Origin: Pseudomonas migulae NBRC 103157
Lineage (GTDB): Bacteria; Pseudomonadota; Gammaproteobacteria; Pseudomonadales; Pseudomonadaceae
Length of the DNA: 64,000 nucleotides
Assembly: GCF_002091715.1 (NCBI RefSeq)
Contig: NZ_BDAG01000033.1
Location: forward strand, 1-64,000
Direction of reading: 5' to 3'
Shown: one piece after another, positions 25,522 to 35,153 of the stretch
How the letters are laid out: every line of letters begins with the position of its first letter
Position numbering within the stretch: position 1 is the first letter of the stretch
Position numbers and translations under genes: made by a program
The notes under the pieces: model-generated
The model's database searches: none
The model's input: the letters and a program-made list of their open reading frames with translations, nothing else
Told to the model about the DNA's origin: nothing

Positions 25522-26265
25522 ATGGCTCAGCAGGGCAGTGGTTATCAGGCTCGCTATAAACGCATTCTACTCAAGCTTAGCGGCGAGGCCCTGATGGGCT
25601 CGGAAGAGTTCGGGATCGATCCGAAAGTTCTGGATCGCATGGCGCTGGAAGTCGGCCAACTGGTTGGCATCGGTGTCCAGGTCGGTCTGGTGATCGGCGG
25701 CGGCAACCTGTTCCGCGGGGCAGCGCTGAGCGCGGCCGGCATGGATCGGGTCACAGGCGACCACATGGGCATGCTGGCCACTGTGATGAACGCCCTGGCC
25801 ATGCGTGATGCGCTGGAACGTGCCAATATCTCGGCCATCGTGATGTCGGCCATTTCCATGGTTGGCGTCACCGATCACTATGATCGCCGCAAAGCCATGC
25901 GCCACCTGAACTCCAAGGAAGTCGTGATCTTTGCGGCCGGCACCGGCAATCCGTTCTTCACCACGGATTCGGCAGCCTGCTTGCGTGCGATCGAAATCGA
26001 CGCTGACGTCGTGCTGAAAGCGACCAAGGTCGATGGTGTCTACACCGCAGATCCATTCAAGGACCCGCATGCCGAGAAGTTCGATCATCTGACCTACGAT
26101 GAAGTGCTGGATCGCAAGCTGGGCGTGATGGATCTGACAGCCATTTGTCTGTGCCGCGACCACAAAATGCCGTTGCGCGTATTTAACATGAACAAGCCCG
26201 GCGCCCTGCTGAACATCGTGCATGGCGGCGCTGAAGGGACCCTGATCGAGGAAGGCCAACAATGA
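25522..26265 (+). CDS. pyrH: UMP kinase PyrH
   Basis: Hexameric amino-acid-kinase-fold enzyme (247 residues) phosphorylating UMP to UDP. YKRILLKLSGEALMG at the start, VIGGGNLFRG and the GTGNPFFTTDSAACLRA block are typical. AGGAGAG precedes the ATG. Its stop overlaps the frr start by 4 bases, so the two are coupled. Confidence 0.98.
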   Translation: MAQQGSGYQARYKRILLKLSGEALMGSEEFGIDPKVLDRMALEVGQLVGIGVQVGLVIGGGNLFRGAALSAAGMDRVTGDHMGMLATVMNALAMRDALERANISAIVMSAISMVGVTDHYDRRKAMRHLNSKEVVIFAAGTGNPFFTTDSAACLRAIEIDADVVLKATKVDGVYTADPFKDPHAEKFDHLTYDEVLDRKLGVMDLTAICLCRDHKMPLRVFNMNKPGALLNIVHGGAEGTLIEEGQQ

Positions 26266-26819
26266 TCAACGAAATCAAGAAAGACGCTCAAGAGCGCATG
26301 AAGAAATCGGTGGAATCGCTGCTTCACAACTTCGGCCGCATTCGTACCGGCCAGGCGCACCCAAGCATTCTGGAAGGCGTGATGGTGCCATATTACGGTT
26401 CCGACACCCCGATCAAGCAAGTGGCGAACATCACCGTCAAAGACGCCCGTACCCTGCAAGTCGTTGCCTTTGAGCGCAACATGCTCGGTGCCGTCGACAA
26501 AGCCATCGGCAGCGCGGGTCTGAACCTCAATCCGACCAACCTGGGTGAGCTGCTGCTGATCTCCATGCCGGCCCTGACCGAAGAAACCCGCAAGGGCTTC
26601 ACCAAGCAGGCTCGTGATGTTGCGGAAGATGCCCGTGTTGCCGTGCGCAACATCCGTCGTGACGCAAACAGCCAGCTCAAGGACCTGGTCAAGGAAAAGG
26701 AAATCAGTGAAGACGAAGAGCGTCGCGCCACTGGCGAAATTGATGATCTGACCAAAAAGTACGTGGCTGAAATCGACGCGAATTTGGCGCAGAAAGAAAA
26801 AGACCTGATGGCCGTGTAA
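26262..26819 (+). CDS. frr: Ribosome recycling factor
   Basis: Protein of 185 residues that, with EF-G, splits post-termination ribosomes. The conserved blocks RTGQAHPSILEGVMV and NLNPTNLGELLLISMPALTEETRK are present, as is the three-helix bundle pattern RDVAEDARVAVRNIRRDAN. It overlaps pyrH by 4 bases and is followed by uppS after 13 bases. Confidence 0.98.
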   Translation: MINEIKKDAQERMKKSVESLLHNFGRIRTGQAHPSILEGVMVPYYGSDTPIKQVANITVKDARTLQVVAFERNMLGAVDKAIGSAGLNLNPTNLGELLLISMPALTEETRKGFTKQARDVAEDARVAVRNIRRDANSQLKDLVKEKEISEDEERRATGEIDDLTKKYVAEIDANLAQKEKDLMAV

Positions 26820-26832
26820 GGGTCGCGTTTTC

Positions 26833-27588
26833 ATGGAAAAGACCAAGCAGGTTGCGCCGTCCGCGGTGCCGCGCCATGTCGCGATCATCATGGATGGCAA
26901 TAATCGCTGGGCGAAAAAACGCTTTATGCCGGGTGTCGCCGGGCATAAAGCGGGTGTGGATGCAGTTCGTGCGGTGATTGAGGTGTGTGCCGAGGCCAAG
27001 GTCGAGGTATTGACCCTGTTCGCCTTCTCCAGCGAGAACTGGCAGCGCCCGGCCGATGAGGTCAGTGCCTTGATGGACCTGTTCTTCAAGGCGTTGCGTC
27101 GCGAGGCCAAGCGCCTGAACGAAAACAACATCAGTCTGCGCATCATTGGCGACCGTTCGCGTTTTCATCCAGAGCTTCAGGCGGCCATGCGCGAGGCTGA
27201 AGCCATGACGGCGGGCGCCAATCGCTTCGTCCTGCAGATCGCGGCCAACTACGGCGGTCAGTGGGACATTGCGCAGGCCGCGCAGCGTCTGGCGCGAGAA
27301 GTCCAGGCCGGCCATCTGCGTCCGGAAGACATTACCCCGGAACTGTTGCAAACCTGCCTGGCCACCGGCGACCTGCCGTTACCGGACCTGTGTATCCGCA
27401 CCGGTGGTGAACACCGCATCAGCAACTTCCTGCTGTGGCAACTGGCTTACGCCGAGTTGTACTTCTCCGACCTGTTCTGGCCGGACTTCAAACACGACGC
27501 CATGCGCACCGCGCTGGCCGATTTCGCTTCTCGTCAGCGTCGCTTCGGTAAAACGAGCGAGCAGGTCGAGGCTGGAGCCCGGGTTTAA
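26833..27588 (+). CDS. uppS: Undecaprenyl diphosphate synthase (cis-prenyltransferase)
   Basis: Makes C55 undecaprenyl diphosphate from FPP and eight IPP, the lipid carrier for peptidoglycan and O-antigen. It has 251 residues with HVAIIMDGNNRWAKKR (catalytic Asp in the MDGN loop), FAFSSENW, and the C-terminal LCIRTGGEHRISNFLLWQ block. Its stop overlaps the cdsA start by one base. Confidence 0.97.
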   Translation: MEKTKQVAPSAVPRHVAIIMDGNNRWAKKRFMPGVAGHKAGVDAVRAVIEVCAEAKVEVLTLFAFSSENWQRPADEVSALMDLFFKALRREAKRLNENNISLRIIGDRSRFHPELQAAMREAEAMTAGANRFVLQIAANYGGQWDIAQAAQRLAREVQAGHLRPEDITPELLQTCLATGDLPLPDLCIRTGGEHRISNFLLWQLAYAELYFSDLFWPDFKHDAMRTALADFASRQRRFGKTSEQVEAGARV

Positions 27589-28394
27589 TGCTTAAACAAC
27601 GAATCATCACTGCACTGATACTGCTGCCGATTGCCTTGGGCGGGTTTTTCCTGCTTGAAGGTTCCGGCTTTGCGCTGTTTATCGGGCTGGTCGTGACCCT
27701 CGGTGCCTGGGAATGGGCGCGCCTTGCGGGGTTTGCCGCTCAACCGATGCGCGTGGCCTACGCAGCAATGGTCGCGTTGATGTTGTTTGTCATGCACATC
27801 CTGCCGGGGCTTGCGCCCTGGGTTTTGGGCGCTTCGGTGCTGTGGTGGGGTGTGGCGACGTATCTGGTGCTGACGTATCCGCGTTCCAGCGAGCGTTGGT
27901 CCAGTGCGGCGACCAAATTGGTGATCGGTCTGTTGGTTCTGCTGCCGGCCTGGCAAGGTCTGGTGCAGATCAAACAATACCCATTGGGTAACTTGCTGAT
28001 CATGGCGGTGATGGTGCTGGTCTGGGGGGCCGATATCGGTGCCTACTTCTCTGGTCGCGCGTTCGGCAAACGCAAACTGGCGCCGCAGGTCAGTCCCGGC
28101 AAAAGCTGGGAAGGCGTGTATGGCGGCCTGGCGCTGAGCCTGGTCATCACCGTCATTGTCGGCCTGGTTCGCGACTGGACGGTTGCCGAGCTTTTCAAAG
28201 GGTTGATCGGTGCGGCAATTGTCGTGTTCATCTCGGTGGTGGGTGATCTCACCGAAAGCATGTTCAAGCGCCAGTCCGGCATCAAGGACAGCAGTAATCT
28301 GCTGCCCGGTCATGGCGGCGTGCTGGATCGCATCGACAGTCTGACGGCTGCGATTCCTGTATTCGCTGTGCTGCTTTGGATGGCCGCACCGTGA
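27588..28394 (+). CDS. cdsA: Phosphatidate cytidylyltransferase CdsA
   Basis: Inner-membrane enzyme (268 residues, about 7-8 TM segments) converting phosphatidic acid and CTP to CDP-diacylglycerol. The C-terminal signature KRQSGIKDSSNLLPGHGGVLDRIDS is present. It overlaps uppS by one base and dxr by four (GTGA), inside the uppS-cdsA-dxr-rseP unit. Confidence 0.96.
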   Translation: MLKQRIITALILLPIALGGFFLLEGSGFALFIGLVVTLGAWEWARLAGFAAQPMRVAYAAMVALMLFVMHILPGLAPWVLGASVLWWGVATYLVLTYPRSSERWSSAATKLVIGLLVLLPAWQGLVQIKQYPLGNLLIMAVMVLVWGADIGAYFSGRAFGKRKLAPQVSPGKSWEGVYGGLALSLVITVIVGLVRDWTVAELFKGLIGAAIVVFISVVGDLTESMFKRQSGIKDSSNLLPGHGGVLDRIDSLTAAIPVFAVLLWMAAP

Positions 28395-29581
28395 GCCGCC
28401 CTCAACAGATTACCGTTCTGGGGGCGACCGGTTCGATCGGTCTGAGCACGCTCGACGTCATTGCCCGTCATCCCGAGCGGTATCAGGTTTTTGCCTTGAG
28501 CGGCTTCACGCGTCTGAGCGAGTTGCATGCGCTTTGTGTCCGTCATGCACCGAAGTTCGCCGTCGTGCCGGAGCAGAGCGCCGCCCGGGTCCTGCAGGAC
28601 GATTTACGTGCAGTCGGTCTGTCGACTCGCGTGCTGGTTGGGGAGGAGGGCCTGTGTCAGGTCGCCTCCGATCCGGAAGTCGATACGGTCATGGCGGCCA
28701 TCGTCGGTGCGGCGGGCTTGCGTCCGACCCTGGCGGCCGTTGAAACCGGCAAGAAAATTCTCCTGGCCAACAAAGAAGCGCTGGTGATGTCCGGCGCGCT
28801 GTTCATGCAGGCCGTACGCAAAAGCGGTTCAGTGCTGCTGCCGATCGACAGCGAGCACAACGCGATTTTCCAGTGCATGCCGCAGGATTTTTCCCGCGGG
28901 CTCGGGGTCGTGGGCGTTCGTCGGATTTTGCTGACAGCCTCTGGCGGTCCGTTCCGGCAGACACCCTTGGCCGAGCTCGCCGATGTTTCGCCTGAGCAGG
29001 CCTGTGCGCACCCGACCTGGTCCATGGGGCGCAAGATCTCCGTGGACTCGGCGAGCATGATGAACAAGGGGCTCGAGCTGATCGAGGCCTGCTGGCTGTT
29101 CGATGCCAAGCCGTCCCAGGTAGAAGTGTTGATTCACCCGCAGAGTGTGATTCATTCGCTGGTCGACTACATCGACGGTTCAGTATTGGCTCAGCTGGGC
29201 AATCCTGACATGCGCACACCGATCGCCAACGCCCTGGCCTGGCCGGAGCGTATCGATTCGGGCGTTGCTCCGCTGGATCTGTTTGCCATCGCACGTCTGG
29301 ATTTCCAGGCGCCCGATGAAGAGCGTTTCCCATGCCTGCGGCTGGCGCGTCAGGCTGCCGAGGCTGGCAATAGCGCACCAGCGATGCTAAATGCGGCAAA
29401 TGAAGTGGCAGTCGCCGCGTTTCTCGACGGGCGGGTTCGTTATCTGGAAATCGCGAGTATCATCGAAGAAGTCTTGAATCTCGAGCCTGTGGTTGCGGTG
29501 GATGATCTCGAGGCTGTGTTCACGGCTGACGCGAAAGCGCGAGTCCTGGCCGGGCAATGGTTGAGTCGTCACGGGCGGTAA
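28391..29581 (+). CDS. dxr: 1-deoxy-D-xylulose-5-phosphate reductoisomerase
   Basis: NADPH-dependent enzyme making MEP, the committed step of the non-mevalonate isoprenoid pathway. It has 396 residues with ITVLGATGSIGLSTLDV (NADPH loop), ANKEALVMSG, and PIDSEHNAIFQ (substrate/metal site). The GTG at 28391 is chosen because it gives the conserved N-terminus and overlaps the cdsA stop (GTGA); an upstream in-frame ATG at 28376 lies inside cdsA. Confidence 0.97.
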   Translation: MSRPQQITVLGATGSIGLSTLDVIARHPERYQVFALSGFTRLSELHALCVRHAPKFAVVPEQSAARVLQDDLRAVGLSTRVLVGEEGLCQVASDPEVDTVMAAIVGAAGLRPTLAAVETGKKILLANKEALVMSGALFMQAVRKSGSVLLPIDSEHNAIFQCMPQDFSRGLGVVGVRRILLTASGGPFRQTPLAELADVSPEQACAHPTWSMGRKISVDSASMMNKGLELIEACWLFDAKPSQVEVLIHPQSVIHSLVDYIDGSVLAQLGNPDMRTPIANALAWPERIDSGVAPLDLFAIARLDFQAPDEERFPCLRLARQAAEAGNSAPAMLNAANEVAVAAFLDGRVRYLEIASIIEEVLNLEPVVAVDDLEAVFTADAKARVLAGQWLSRHGR

Positions 29582-29634
29582 GTGCTGCCACACGTTGGCC
29601 CATGCAGCACTGGATAGGATTGCGGAGAAAGTAG

Positions 29635-30987
29635 ATGAGCGCGCTCTATATGATTGTCGGCACCCTGGTAGCCCTGGGCGTGCTGGTCACCTTCCACGAA
29701 TTCGGCCATTTCTGGGTCGCGCGTCGCTGTGGGGTCAAAGTGCTGCGCTTCTCCGTGGGCTTCGGCATGCCGTTGCTGCGCTGGCACGACAAGAAAGGCA
29801 CTGAGTTCGTCGTCGCCGCGATCCCGCTGGGCGGCTACGTGAAGATGCTCGATGAGCGCGAAGGCGAAGTGCCAGCCGATCAGCTCGATCAATCCTTCAA
29901 TCGCAAATCCGTCCGTCAGCGCATTGCAATTGTGTCGGCAGGCCCGATTGCCAACTTTTTACTGGCGATGATTTTTTTCTGGGTGCTCGCGATGCTCGGC
30001 AGCGAGCAGGTGCGGCCTGTTATCGGTGCCGTTGAGTCCGGCAGTATCGCCGCCAAGGCCGGTTTGAGCCCTGGTCAGGAAATTGTCGCCATCGATGGTG
30101 AGCCGACTTCGGGTTGGGGGGCCGTCAATCTGCAGCTGGTTCGCCGTCTTGGCGAGAGCGGTTCCCTTCAGGTGCTGGTCCGCGAGCAGGGTTCCACAGC
30201 GGATTCGTCTCGTGAGCTGGTCCTGAATAAATGGCTCAAGGGCGCCGACGAACCGGATCCGATTCGTTCGTTGGGTATTCGCCCTTGGCGTCCGGCATTG
30301 CCGCCGGTTTTGGCCGAGCTTGACCCGAAAGGCCCTGCACAGGCGGCTGGCCTGAAAACCGGTGACCGGTTGTTGGCATTGGATGGCAAGGCGCTCGATG
30401 ACTGGCAGCAGGTGGTCGACACCGTTCGTACGCAACCGGATACCAAAATCATGCTGCGCGTCGAGCGTGATGGTGCTCAAATCGACGTCCCTGTGACGCT
30501 CGCTGCTCGCGGCGAGAAAAAGTCGCCCAGTGGTTATCTCGGTGCCGGGGTGAAAGCAATCGATTGGCCACCGGAGATGATTCGCGAGGTCAGTTACGGG
30601 CCTTTGGCAGCGATTGGCGAGGGGGCTCGACGCACCTGGACCATGAGCGTACTGACCCTCGATTCGCTCAAGAAAATGTTGTTCGGTGAGCTCTCGGTAA
30701 AAAACTTGAGTGGACCGATAACCATTGCTAAAGTGGCGGGCGCTTCTGCCCAGTCGGGCGTCGCTGATTTCCTGAATTTCCTTGCTTATCTGAGTATTAG
30801 CTTGGGGGTTCTGAATTTGTTGCCCATTCCTGTACTGGATGGGGGGCATTTGTTGTTTTATCTGATCGAGTGGGCGCGTGGTCGCCCCTTGTCGGATCGG
30901 GTGCAGGGTTGGGGGATACAGATCGGTATCAGTTTGGTGGTCGGGGTGATGTTGCTTGCTCTGGTCAATGATTTGGGCCGTCTGTAA
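29635..30987 (+). CDS. rseP: Site-2 intramembrane protease RseP
   Basis: Inner-membrane zinc protease (450 residues) cutting anti-sigma factors of the RseA/MucA type after a site-1 cut. The zinc motif HEFGH (H21, E22, H25) lies in TM1 and the third ligand region LPIPVLDGGH near the C-terminus. Two PDZ domains lie between (about 120-205 and 215-300). It sits between dxr and bamA, linking envelope stress response to outer-membrane assembly. Confidence 0.97.
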   Translation: MSALYMIVGTLVALGVLVTFHEFGHFWVARRCGVKVLRFSVGFGMPLLRWHDKKGTEFVVAAIPLGGYVKMLDEREGEVPADQLDQSFNRKSVRQRIAIVSAGPIANFLLAMIFFWVLAMLGSEQVRPVIGAVESGSIAAKAGLSPGQEIVAIDGEPTSGWGAVNLQLVRRLGESGSLQVLVREQGSTADSSRELVLNKWLKGADEPDPIRSLGIRPWRPALPPVLAELDPKGPAQAAGLKTGDRLLALDGKALDDWQQVVDTVRTQPDTKIMLRVERDGAQIDVPVTLAARGEKKSPSGYLGAGVKAIDWPPEMIREVSYGPLAAIGEGARRTWTMSVLTLDSLKKMLFGELSVKNLSGPITIAKVAGASAQSGVADFLNFLAYLSISLGVLNLLPIPVLDGGHLLFYLIEWARGRPLSDRVQGWGIQIGISLVVGVMLLALVNDLGRL

Positions 30988-31007
30988 CACTTCGCTGAAT
31001 TGCGAAT

Positions 31008-31032
31008 CTGCCGCATTTTGCGGCAGTTTGTT
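31008..31032 (+). terminator. Probable terminator between rseP and bamA
   Basis: CTGCCGCA-TTT-TGCGGCAG, an 8-bp stem, then TTTGTTT. It may limit read-through into bamA, implying a separate promoter for bamA-skp or partial termination. Confidence 0.6.
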
Positions 31033-31061
31033 TATTGCCAGTTGGAATAAGAAAGGACTTC

Positions 31062-33437
31062 ATGAAACGTCTGCTGCTAACTGCGGTTCTCACCGTATTG
31101 ATGATCGCCGAAGTTCACGCCGAGTCCTTCACTATCTCTGATATTCGCGTCAATGGCCTCCAGCGGGTCTCCGCGGGTAGCGTCTTTGGTGCCTTGCCGT
31201 TGAACGTCGGTGAACAGGCGGATGATCGTCGCCTGGTGGAATCCACTCGTGCGCTGTTCAAAACCGGGTTCTTTCAAGATATCCAGCTGGGCCGCGATGG
31301 CAATGTTCTTGTCATTACGGTAGTCGAGCGTCCGTCAGTCGCCAGTATCGAGATCGAGGGCAACAAGGCGATCTCCACTGAAGACCTGATGAAAGGCCTC
31401 AAACAATCCGGTCTGGCCGAAGGCGAGATCTTCCAGCGTGCCACCCTCGAAGGTGTACGTAACGAACTGCAGCGCCAATACGTCGCGCAGGGCCGCTACT
31501 CGGCTACCGTCGACACCGAAGTGGTGCCGCAGCCGCGCAACCGCGTCGGGCTGAAGGTCAACATCAACGAAGGCACCGTCGCTGCTATCCAGCACATCAA
31601 CGTGGTGGGTAACACCGTCTTCCCTGATGAAGACCTGATCGACCTGTTCGAACTCAAGACCACCAACTGGCTGTCGTTCTTCAAGAACGACGACAAGTAC
31701 GCCCGTGAAAAGCTTTCCGGTGACCTGGAGCGTCTGCGTTCCTACTACCTGGACCGCGGCTATATCAACATGGATATCGCTTCGACCCAGGTATCCATCA
31801 CCCCGGACAAGAAACACGTCTACATCACCGTCAACGTCAACGAAGGCGAGAAGTACACCGTTCGTGACGTCAAGCTGAGCGGCGACCTGAAAGTCCCTGA
31901 GGACCAGGTCAAGTCGTTGCTTCTGGTGCAGAAAGGCCAGGTGTTCTCGCGCAAGCTGATGACCACCACGTCCGAACTGATCACCCGCCGTCTGGGTAAC
32001 GAGGGCTACACCTTCGCCAACGTCAACGGCGTACCTCAGCCGCACGATGAAGACCACACTGTCGATATCACTTTCGCTGTCGATCCGGGCAAGCGTGCTT
32101 ACGTCAACCGCATCAACTTCCGTGGCAACACCAAGTCCGAAGACGAAGTGCTGCGCCGTGAAATGCGTCAGATGGAAGGTGGCTGGGCTTCGACCTATCT
32201 GATCGACCAGTCCAAGACCCGTCTTGAGCGTCTGGGCTTCTTCAAGGAAGTCAACGTCGAAACCCCGGCCGTTCCGGGTGTCGATGACCAGGTTGACGTG
32301 AACTACAGCGTTGAAGAGCAAGCTTCCGGTTCGATTACCGCCAGCGTCGGCTTCGCACAGAGTGCTGGTCTGATCCTCGGTGGTTCGATCACCCAGAACA
32401 ACTTCCTGGGTACCGGTAACAAGGTCAGCGTCGGCTTGACCCGCAGTGAATACCAGAGCCGCTATAACTTCGGTTATGTCGACCCGTACTGGACTGCTGA
32501 TGGCGTGAGCCTGGGTTACAACGCTTTCTATCGCACCACTGACTACAAAGACCTCGACGTCGACGTAGCCAGCTATGCCGTAGACAGCCTGGGTGCAGGC
32601 GTGAGCGTCGGTTACCCGATCAGCGAAACGTCGCGTCTGACCTTCGGTCTGACCGCGCAACAGGACAAGATCAAGACTGGCCTGTACACCGTTGACGAGA
32701 TCTTCGACTTCGTTAACAAGGAAGGCGACAACTACCTGAACTTCAAGGCGTCGGCCGGTTGGTCCGAGTCGACCCTGAACAAAGGTGTGCTGGCGACCCG
32801 TGGTCATTCCCAAAGCCTGGTGCTGGAATCCACGACGCCGGGCAGTGACCTGTCGTTCTTCAAGCTCGACTACCGTGGTCAGTTGTTCCAGCCACTGAGC
32901 GAAAACTACACCATGCGCCTGCATACCGAACTGGGTTATGGCGATGGCTACGGTTCGACCGATGGCTTGCCGTTCTATGAAAACTACTATGCTGGTGGTT
33001 TCAACTCGGTTCGTGGCTTCAAGGACAGCACCCTGGGTCCTCGCAGTACACCGAGTACCGGCCGCAATCCGGGCACCGCGCTCGATCCGGACCAGGATCC
33101 GCTGCCATTCGGTGGTAACGTCCTGATCCAGGGCGGTGTGGAGGTTCTGTTCCCTCTGCCGTTCGTCAAGGACCAGCGTTCCCTGCGTACCTCGGTATTC
33201 TGGGACGTGGGTAACGTGTTCGACTCGCAGTGCAAGACGCCGACCAATGCCGACGGTTCGAAGTCCAATACGCAATGCAACGACATCAGTCTGAGCAACA
33301 TGGCCAGCTCTGTCGGTGTAGGTGTGACATGGGTTACCGCACTGGGTCCTCTGAGTTTCGCGTTGGCCATGCCGATCAAGAAACCGGATGAGGCTGAAAC
33401 TCAAGTGTTCCAATTCTCCCTCGGCCAGACGTTCTAA
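31062..33437 (+). CDS. bamA: Outer-membrane protein assembly factor BamA
   Basis: Core of the BAM complex that inserts beta-barrel proteins into the outer membrane. Precursor of 791 residues: signal peptide ending AEVHA at about residue 20, five POTRA domains (about 22-420), then a 16-strand Omp85 barrel. The lid-lock loop motif VRGF is seen at GGFNSVRGFKDS, and the protein ends with the barrel signal VFQFSLGQTF (terminal Phe). The start at 31062 has AAGGA upstream. skp follows at 45 bases. Confidence 0.97.
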   Translation: MKRLLLTAVLTVLMIAEVHAESFTISDIRVNGLQRVSAGSVFGALPLNVGEQADDRRLVESTRALFKTGFFQDIQLGRDGNVLVITVVERPSVASIEIEGNKAISTEDLMKGLKQSGLAEGEIFQRATLEGVRNELQRQYVAQGRYSATVDTEVVPQPRNRVGLKVNINEGTVAAIQHINVVGNTVFPDEDLIDLFELKTTNWLSFFKNDDKYAREKLSGDLERLRSYYLDRGYINMDIASTQVSITPDKKHVYITVNVNEGEKYTVRDVKLSGDLKVPEDQVKSLLLVQKGQVFSRKLMTTTSELITRRLGNEGYTFANVNGVPQPHDEDHTVDITFAVDPGKRAYVNRINFRGNTKSEDEVLRREMRQMEGGWASTYLIDQSKTRLERLGFFKEVNVETPAVPGVDDQVDVNYSVEEQASGSITASVGFAQSAGLILGGSITQNNFLGTGNKVSVGLTRSEYQSRYNFGYVDPYWTADGVSLGYNAFYRTTDYKDLDVDVASYAVDSLGAGVSVGYPISETSRLTFGLTAQQDKIKTGLYTVDEIFDFVNKEGDNYLNFKASAGWSESTLNKGVLATRGHSQSLVLESTTPGSDLSFFKLDYRGQLFQPLSENYTMRLHTELGYGDGYGSTDGLPFYENYYAGGFNSVRGFKDSTLGPRSTPSTGRNPGTALDPDQDPLPFGGNVLIQGGVEVLFPLPFVKDQRSLRTSVFWDVGNVFDSQCKTPTNADGSKSNTQCNDISLSNMASSVGVGVTWVTALGPLSFALAMPIKKPDEAETQVFQFSLGQTF

Positions 33438-33482
33438 GCGTCTGACCCAAGATAACGACAATGGATTTTGTAGGAGTGCATC

Positions 33483-33986
33483 GTGCGTAAGTTGACTCAA
33501 TTGGTTCTCCTGGCGACCGTACTGGTAGCAGGTCCGGCTTTTGCCGACATGAAAATCGCCGTTCTGAACTATCAGATGGCTCTGCTGGAATCCGACGCGG
33601 CCAAGAAATACGCCGTCGATGCCGAGAAGAAGTTCGGCCCGCAGCTGACCAAGCTCAAGACGCTGGAAAGCAGCGCCAAGGGTATTCAGGACCGCCTGAT
33701 GGCGGGCGGCGACAAGATGCAGCAAGGCGAGCGTGAGCGTCTGGAACTTGAATTCAAGCAAAAGGCCCGTGACTTCCAGTTCCAGTCCAAGGAACTGAAC
33801 GAAGCCAAAGCCGTTGCTGACCGTGAAATGCTGAAGCAGCTCAAGCCGAAACTGGACAGCGCTGTGGAAGAAGTCATCAAGAAAGGTGCTTTTGACCTGG
33901 TCTTCGAGCGTGGCGCAGTGATTGATGTCAAGCCTCAGTACGACATCACTCGCCAGGTTATCGAGCGCATGAATCAGCTGAAGTAA
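33483..33986 (+). CDS. skp: Periplasmic chaperone Skp/OmpH
   Basis: Holds unfolded outer-membrane proteins in the periplasm for BamA. Precursor of 167 residues starting at GTG 33483 with GGAG upstream; the signal peptide ends GPAFA-D at about 21. The body has the long charged helices typical of the Skp tentacles (residues 50-130). It lies directly between bamA and lpxD. Confidence 0.95.
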   Translation: MRKLTQLVLLATVLVAGPAFADMKIAVLNYQMALLESDAAKKYAVDAEKKFGPQLTKLKTLESSAKGIQDRLMAGGDKMQQGERERLELEFKQKARDFQFQSKELNEAKAVADREMLKQLKPKLDSAVEEVIKKGAFDLVFERGAVIDVKPQYDITRQVIERMNQLK

Positions 33987-33989
33987 TCC

Positions 33990-35045
33990 ATGACAGCGAC
34001 CATAAAACTCGGCCAGTTGGCCGAGTTCCTCGGCGCCACCCTGCGTGGCAACCCGGAGAAGGAAATTACTGGGCTAGCCACTTTGCAAGAGGCTGGCCCA
34101 GCTCAGTTGAGCTTTCTGGCAAATCCCCAATACCGTAAATACCTGGCTGACAGCCGGGCTGCAGCCCTGTTGCTGAAAGCCGCTGACGCCGAAGGGTTTG
34201 ACGGGGATGCGCTGGTCGTGCCCGACCCGTATCTTGCTTATGCACGCATTTCCCACCTGTTCGATCCCAAGCCCAAGGCGGCTGCCGGTATTCATCCGAC
34301 AGCGGTAGTGGCGGAGGACGCGGTGATCGATCCGGCGGCGAGTATCGGTGCATTTGTGGTTATCGAAAGCGGGGCGCGAGTTGATGCGGGTACGACCATC
34401 GGCGCGCACTGCTTCATCGGCGCCCGTAGCGTCATTGGTGAAGGTGGCTGGCTCGCACCGCGCGTCACGCTGTATCACGACGTGCGCATCGGCAAGCGGG
34501 TGGTGATTCAATCCGGTGCGGTACTGGGTGGCGAAGGCTTCGGCTTTGCCAACGAGAAAGGCATCTGGCAGAAAATCGCTCAGATCGGTGGTGTTCTGGT
34601 CGGTGACGATGTGGAGATCGGCGTGAATACCGCCATCGACCGCGGTGCGCTGGCCGATACCGTCCTCGGGAATGGCGTCAAGCTCGACAATCAGATTCAG
34701 ATCGCTCACAACGTCCAGGTTGGTGATCACACCGCCATGGCCGCGTGCGTGGGCATTTCCGGCAGCACCAAGATCGGCAAGCACTGCATGCTCGCCGGTG
34801 GCGTTGGGCTGGTGGGGCATATCGAAATTTGCGACAAGGTTTTCATCACCGGGATGACCATGGTGACCCACTCGATTACCGAGCCGGGCTCCTACTCTTC
34901 CGGTACGGCCATGCAACCGGCTGCCGAATGGCGCAAAAGCGCGGCACGCATCCGTCAGCTCGATGACATCGCGCGGCGGCTGCGACAGCTGGAAAAGCGG
35001 GCAGGGGAAGTGACCCCTGACGGTAATGCTTCATCAGATGGCTGA
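33990..35045 (+). CDS. lpxD: UDP-3-O-acylglucosamine N-acyltransferase LpxD
   Basis: Third step of lipid A synthesis: adds a 3-hydroxyacyl chain from ACP to the 2-amino group. It has 351 residues: an N-terminal uridine-binding domain, a hexapeptide left-handed beta helix (about 100-310) containing the catalytic His region ('KLDNQIQIAHNVQVGDHTAMA'), and a C-terminal helix. It starts 3 bases after the skp stop, in the bamA-skp-lpxD-fabZ-lpxA-lpxB order typical of gamma-proteobacteria. Confidence 0.97.
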   Translation: MTATIKLGQLAEFLGATLRGNPEKEITGLATLQEAGPAQLSFLANPQYRKYLADSRAAALLLKAADAEGFDGDALVVPDPYLAYARISHLFDPKPKAAAGIHPTAVVAEDAVIDPAASIGAFVVIESGARVDAGTTIGAHCFIGARSVIGEGGWLAPRVTLYHDVRIGKRVVIQSGAVLGGEGFGFANEKGIWQKIAQIGGVLVGDDVEIGVNTAIDRGALADTVLGNGVKLDNQIQIAHNVQVGDHTAMAACVGISGSTKIGKHCMLAGGVGLVGHIEICDKVFITGMTMVTHSITEPGSYSSGTAMQPAAEWRKSAARIRQLDDIARRLRQLEKRAGEVTPDGNASSDG

Positions 35046-35101
35046 TACCATTTCCATATCAAGTGTGCACAGCCGCTAGACTGCCTCCTTGATTTGCTAG
35101 A

Positions 35102-35127
35102 GGAACGCGCGTCAGTCGCGCGTTTCC
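35102..35127 (+). promoter_or_regulatory. GC-rich hairpin upstream of fabZ
   Basis: GGAACGCGCG-TCAGT-CGCGCGTTTCC, a stem with one bulged base in the lpxD-fabZ gap. It has no T-run after it, so it may be an mRNA-processing or weak-termination structure. Confidence 0.35.
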
Positions 35128-35153
35128 AATCTCTACATAGGCTTCCCCCCGAA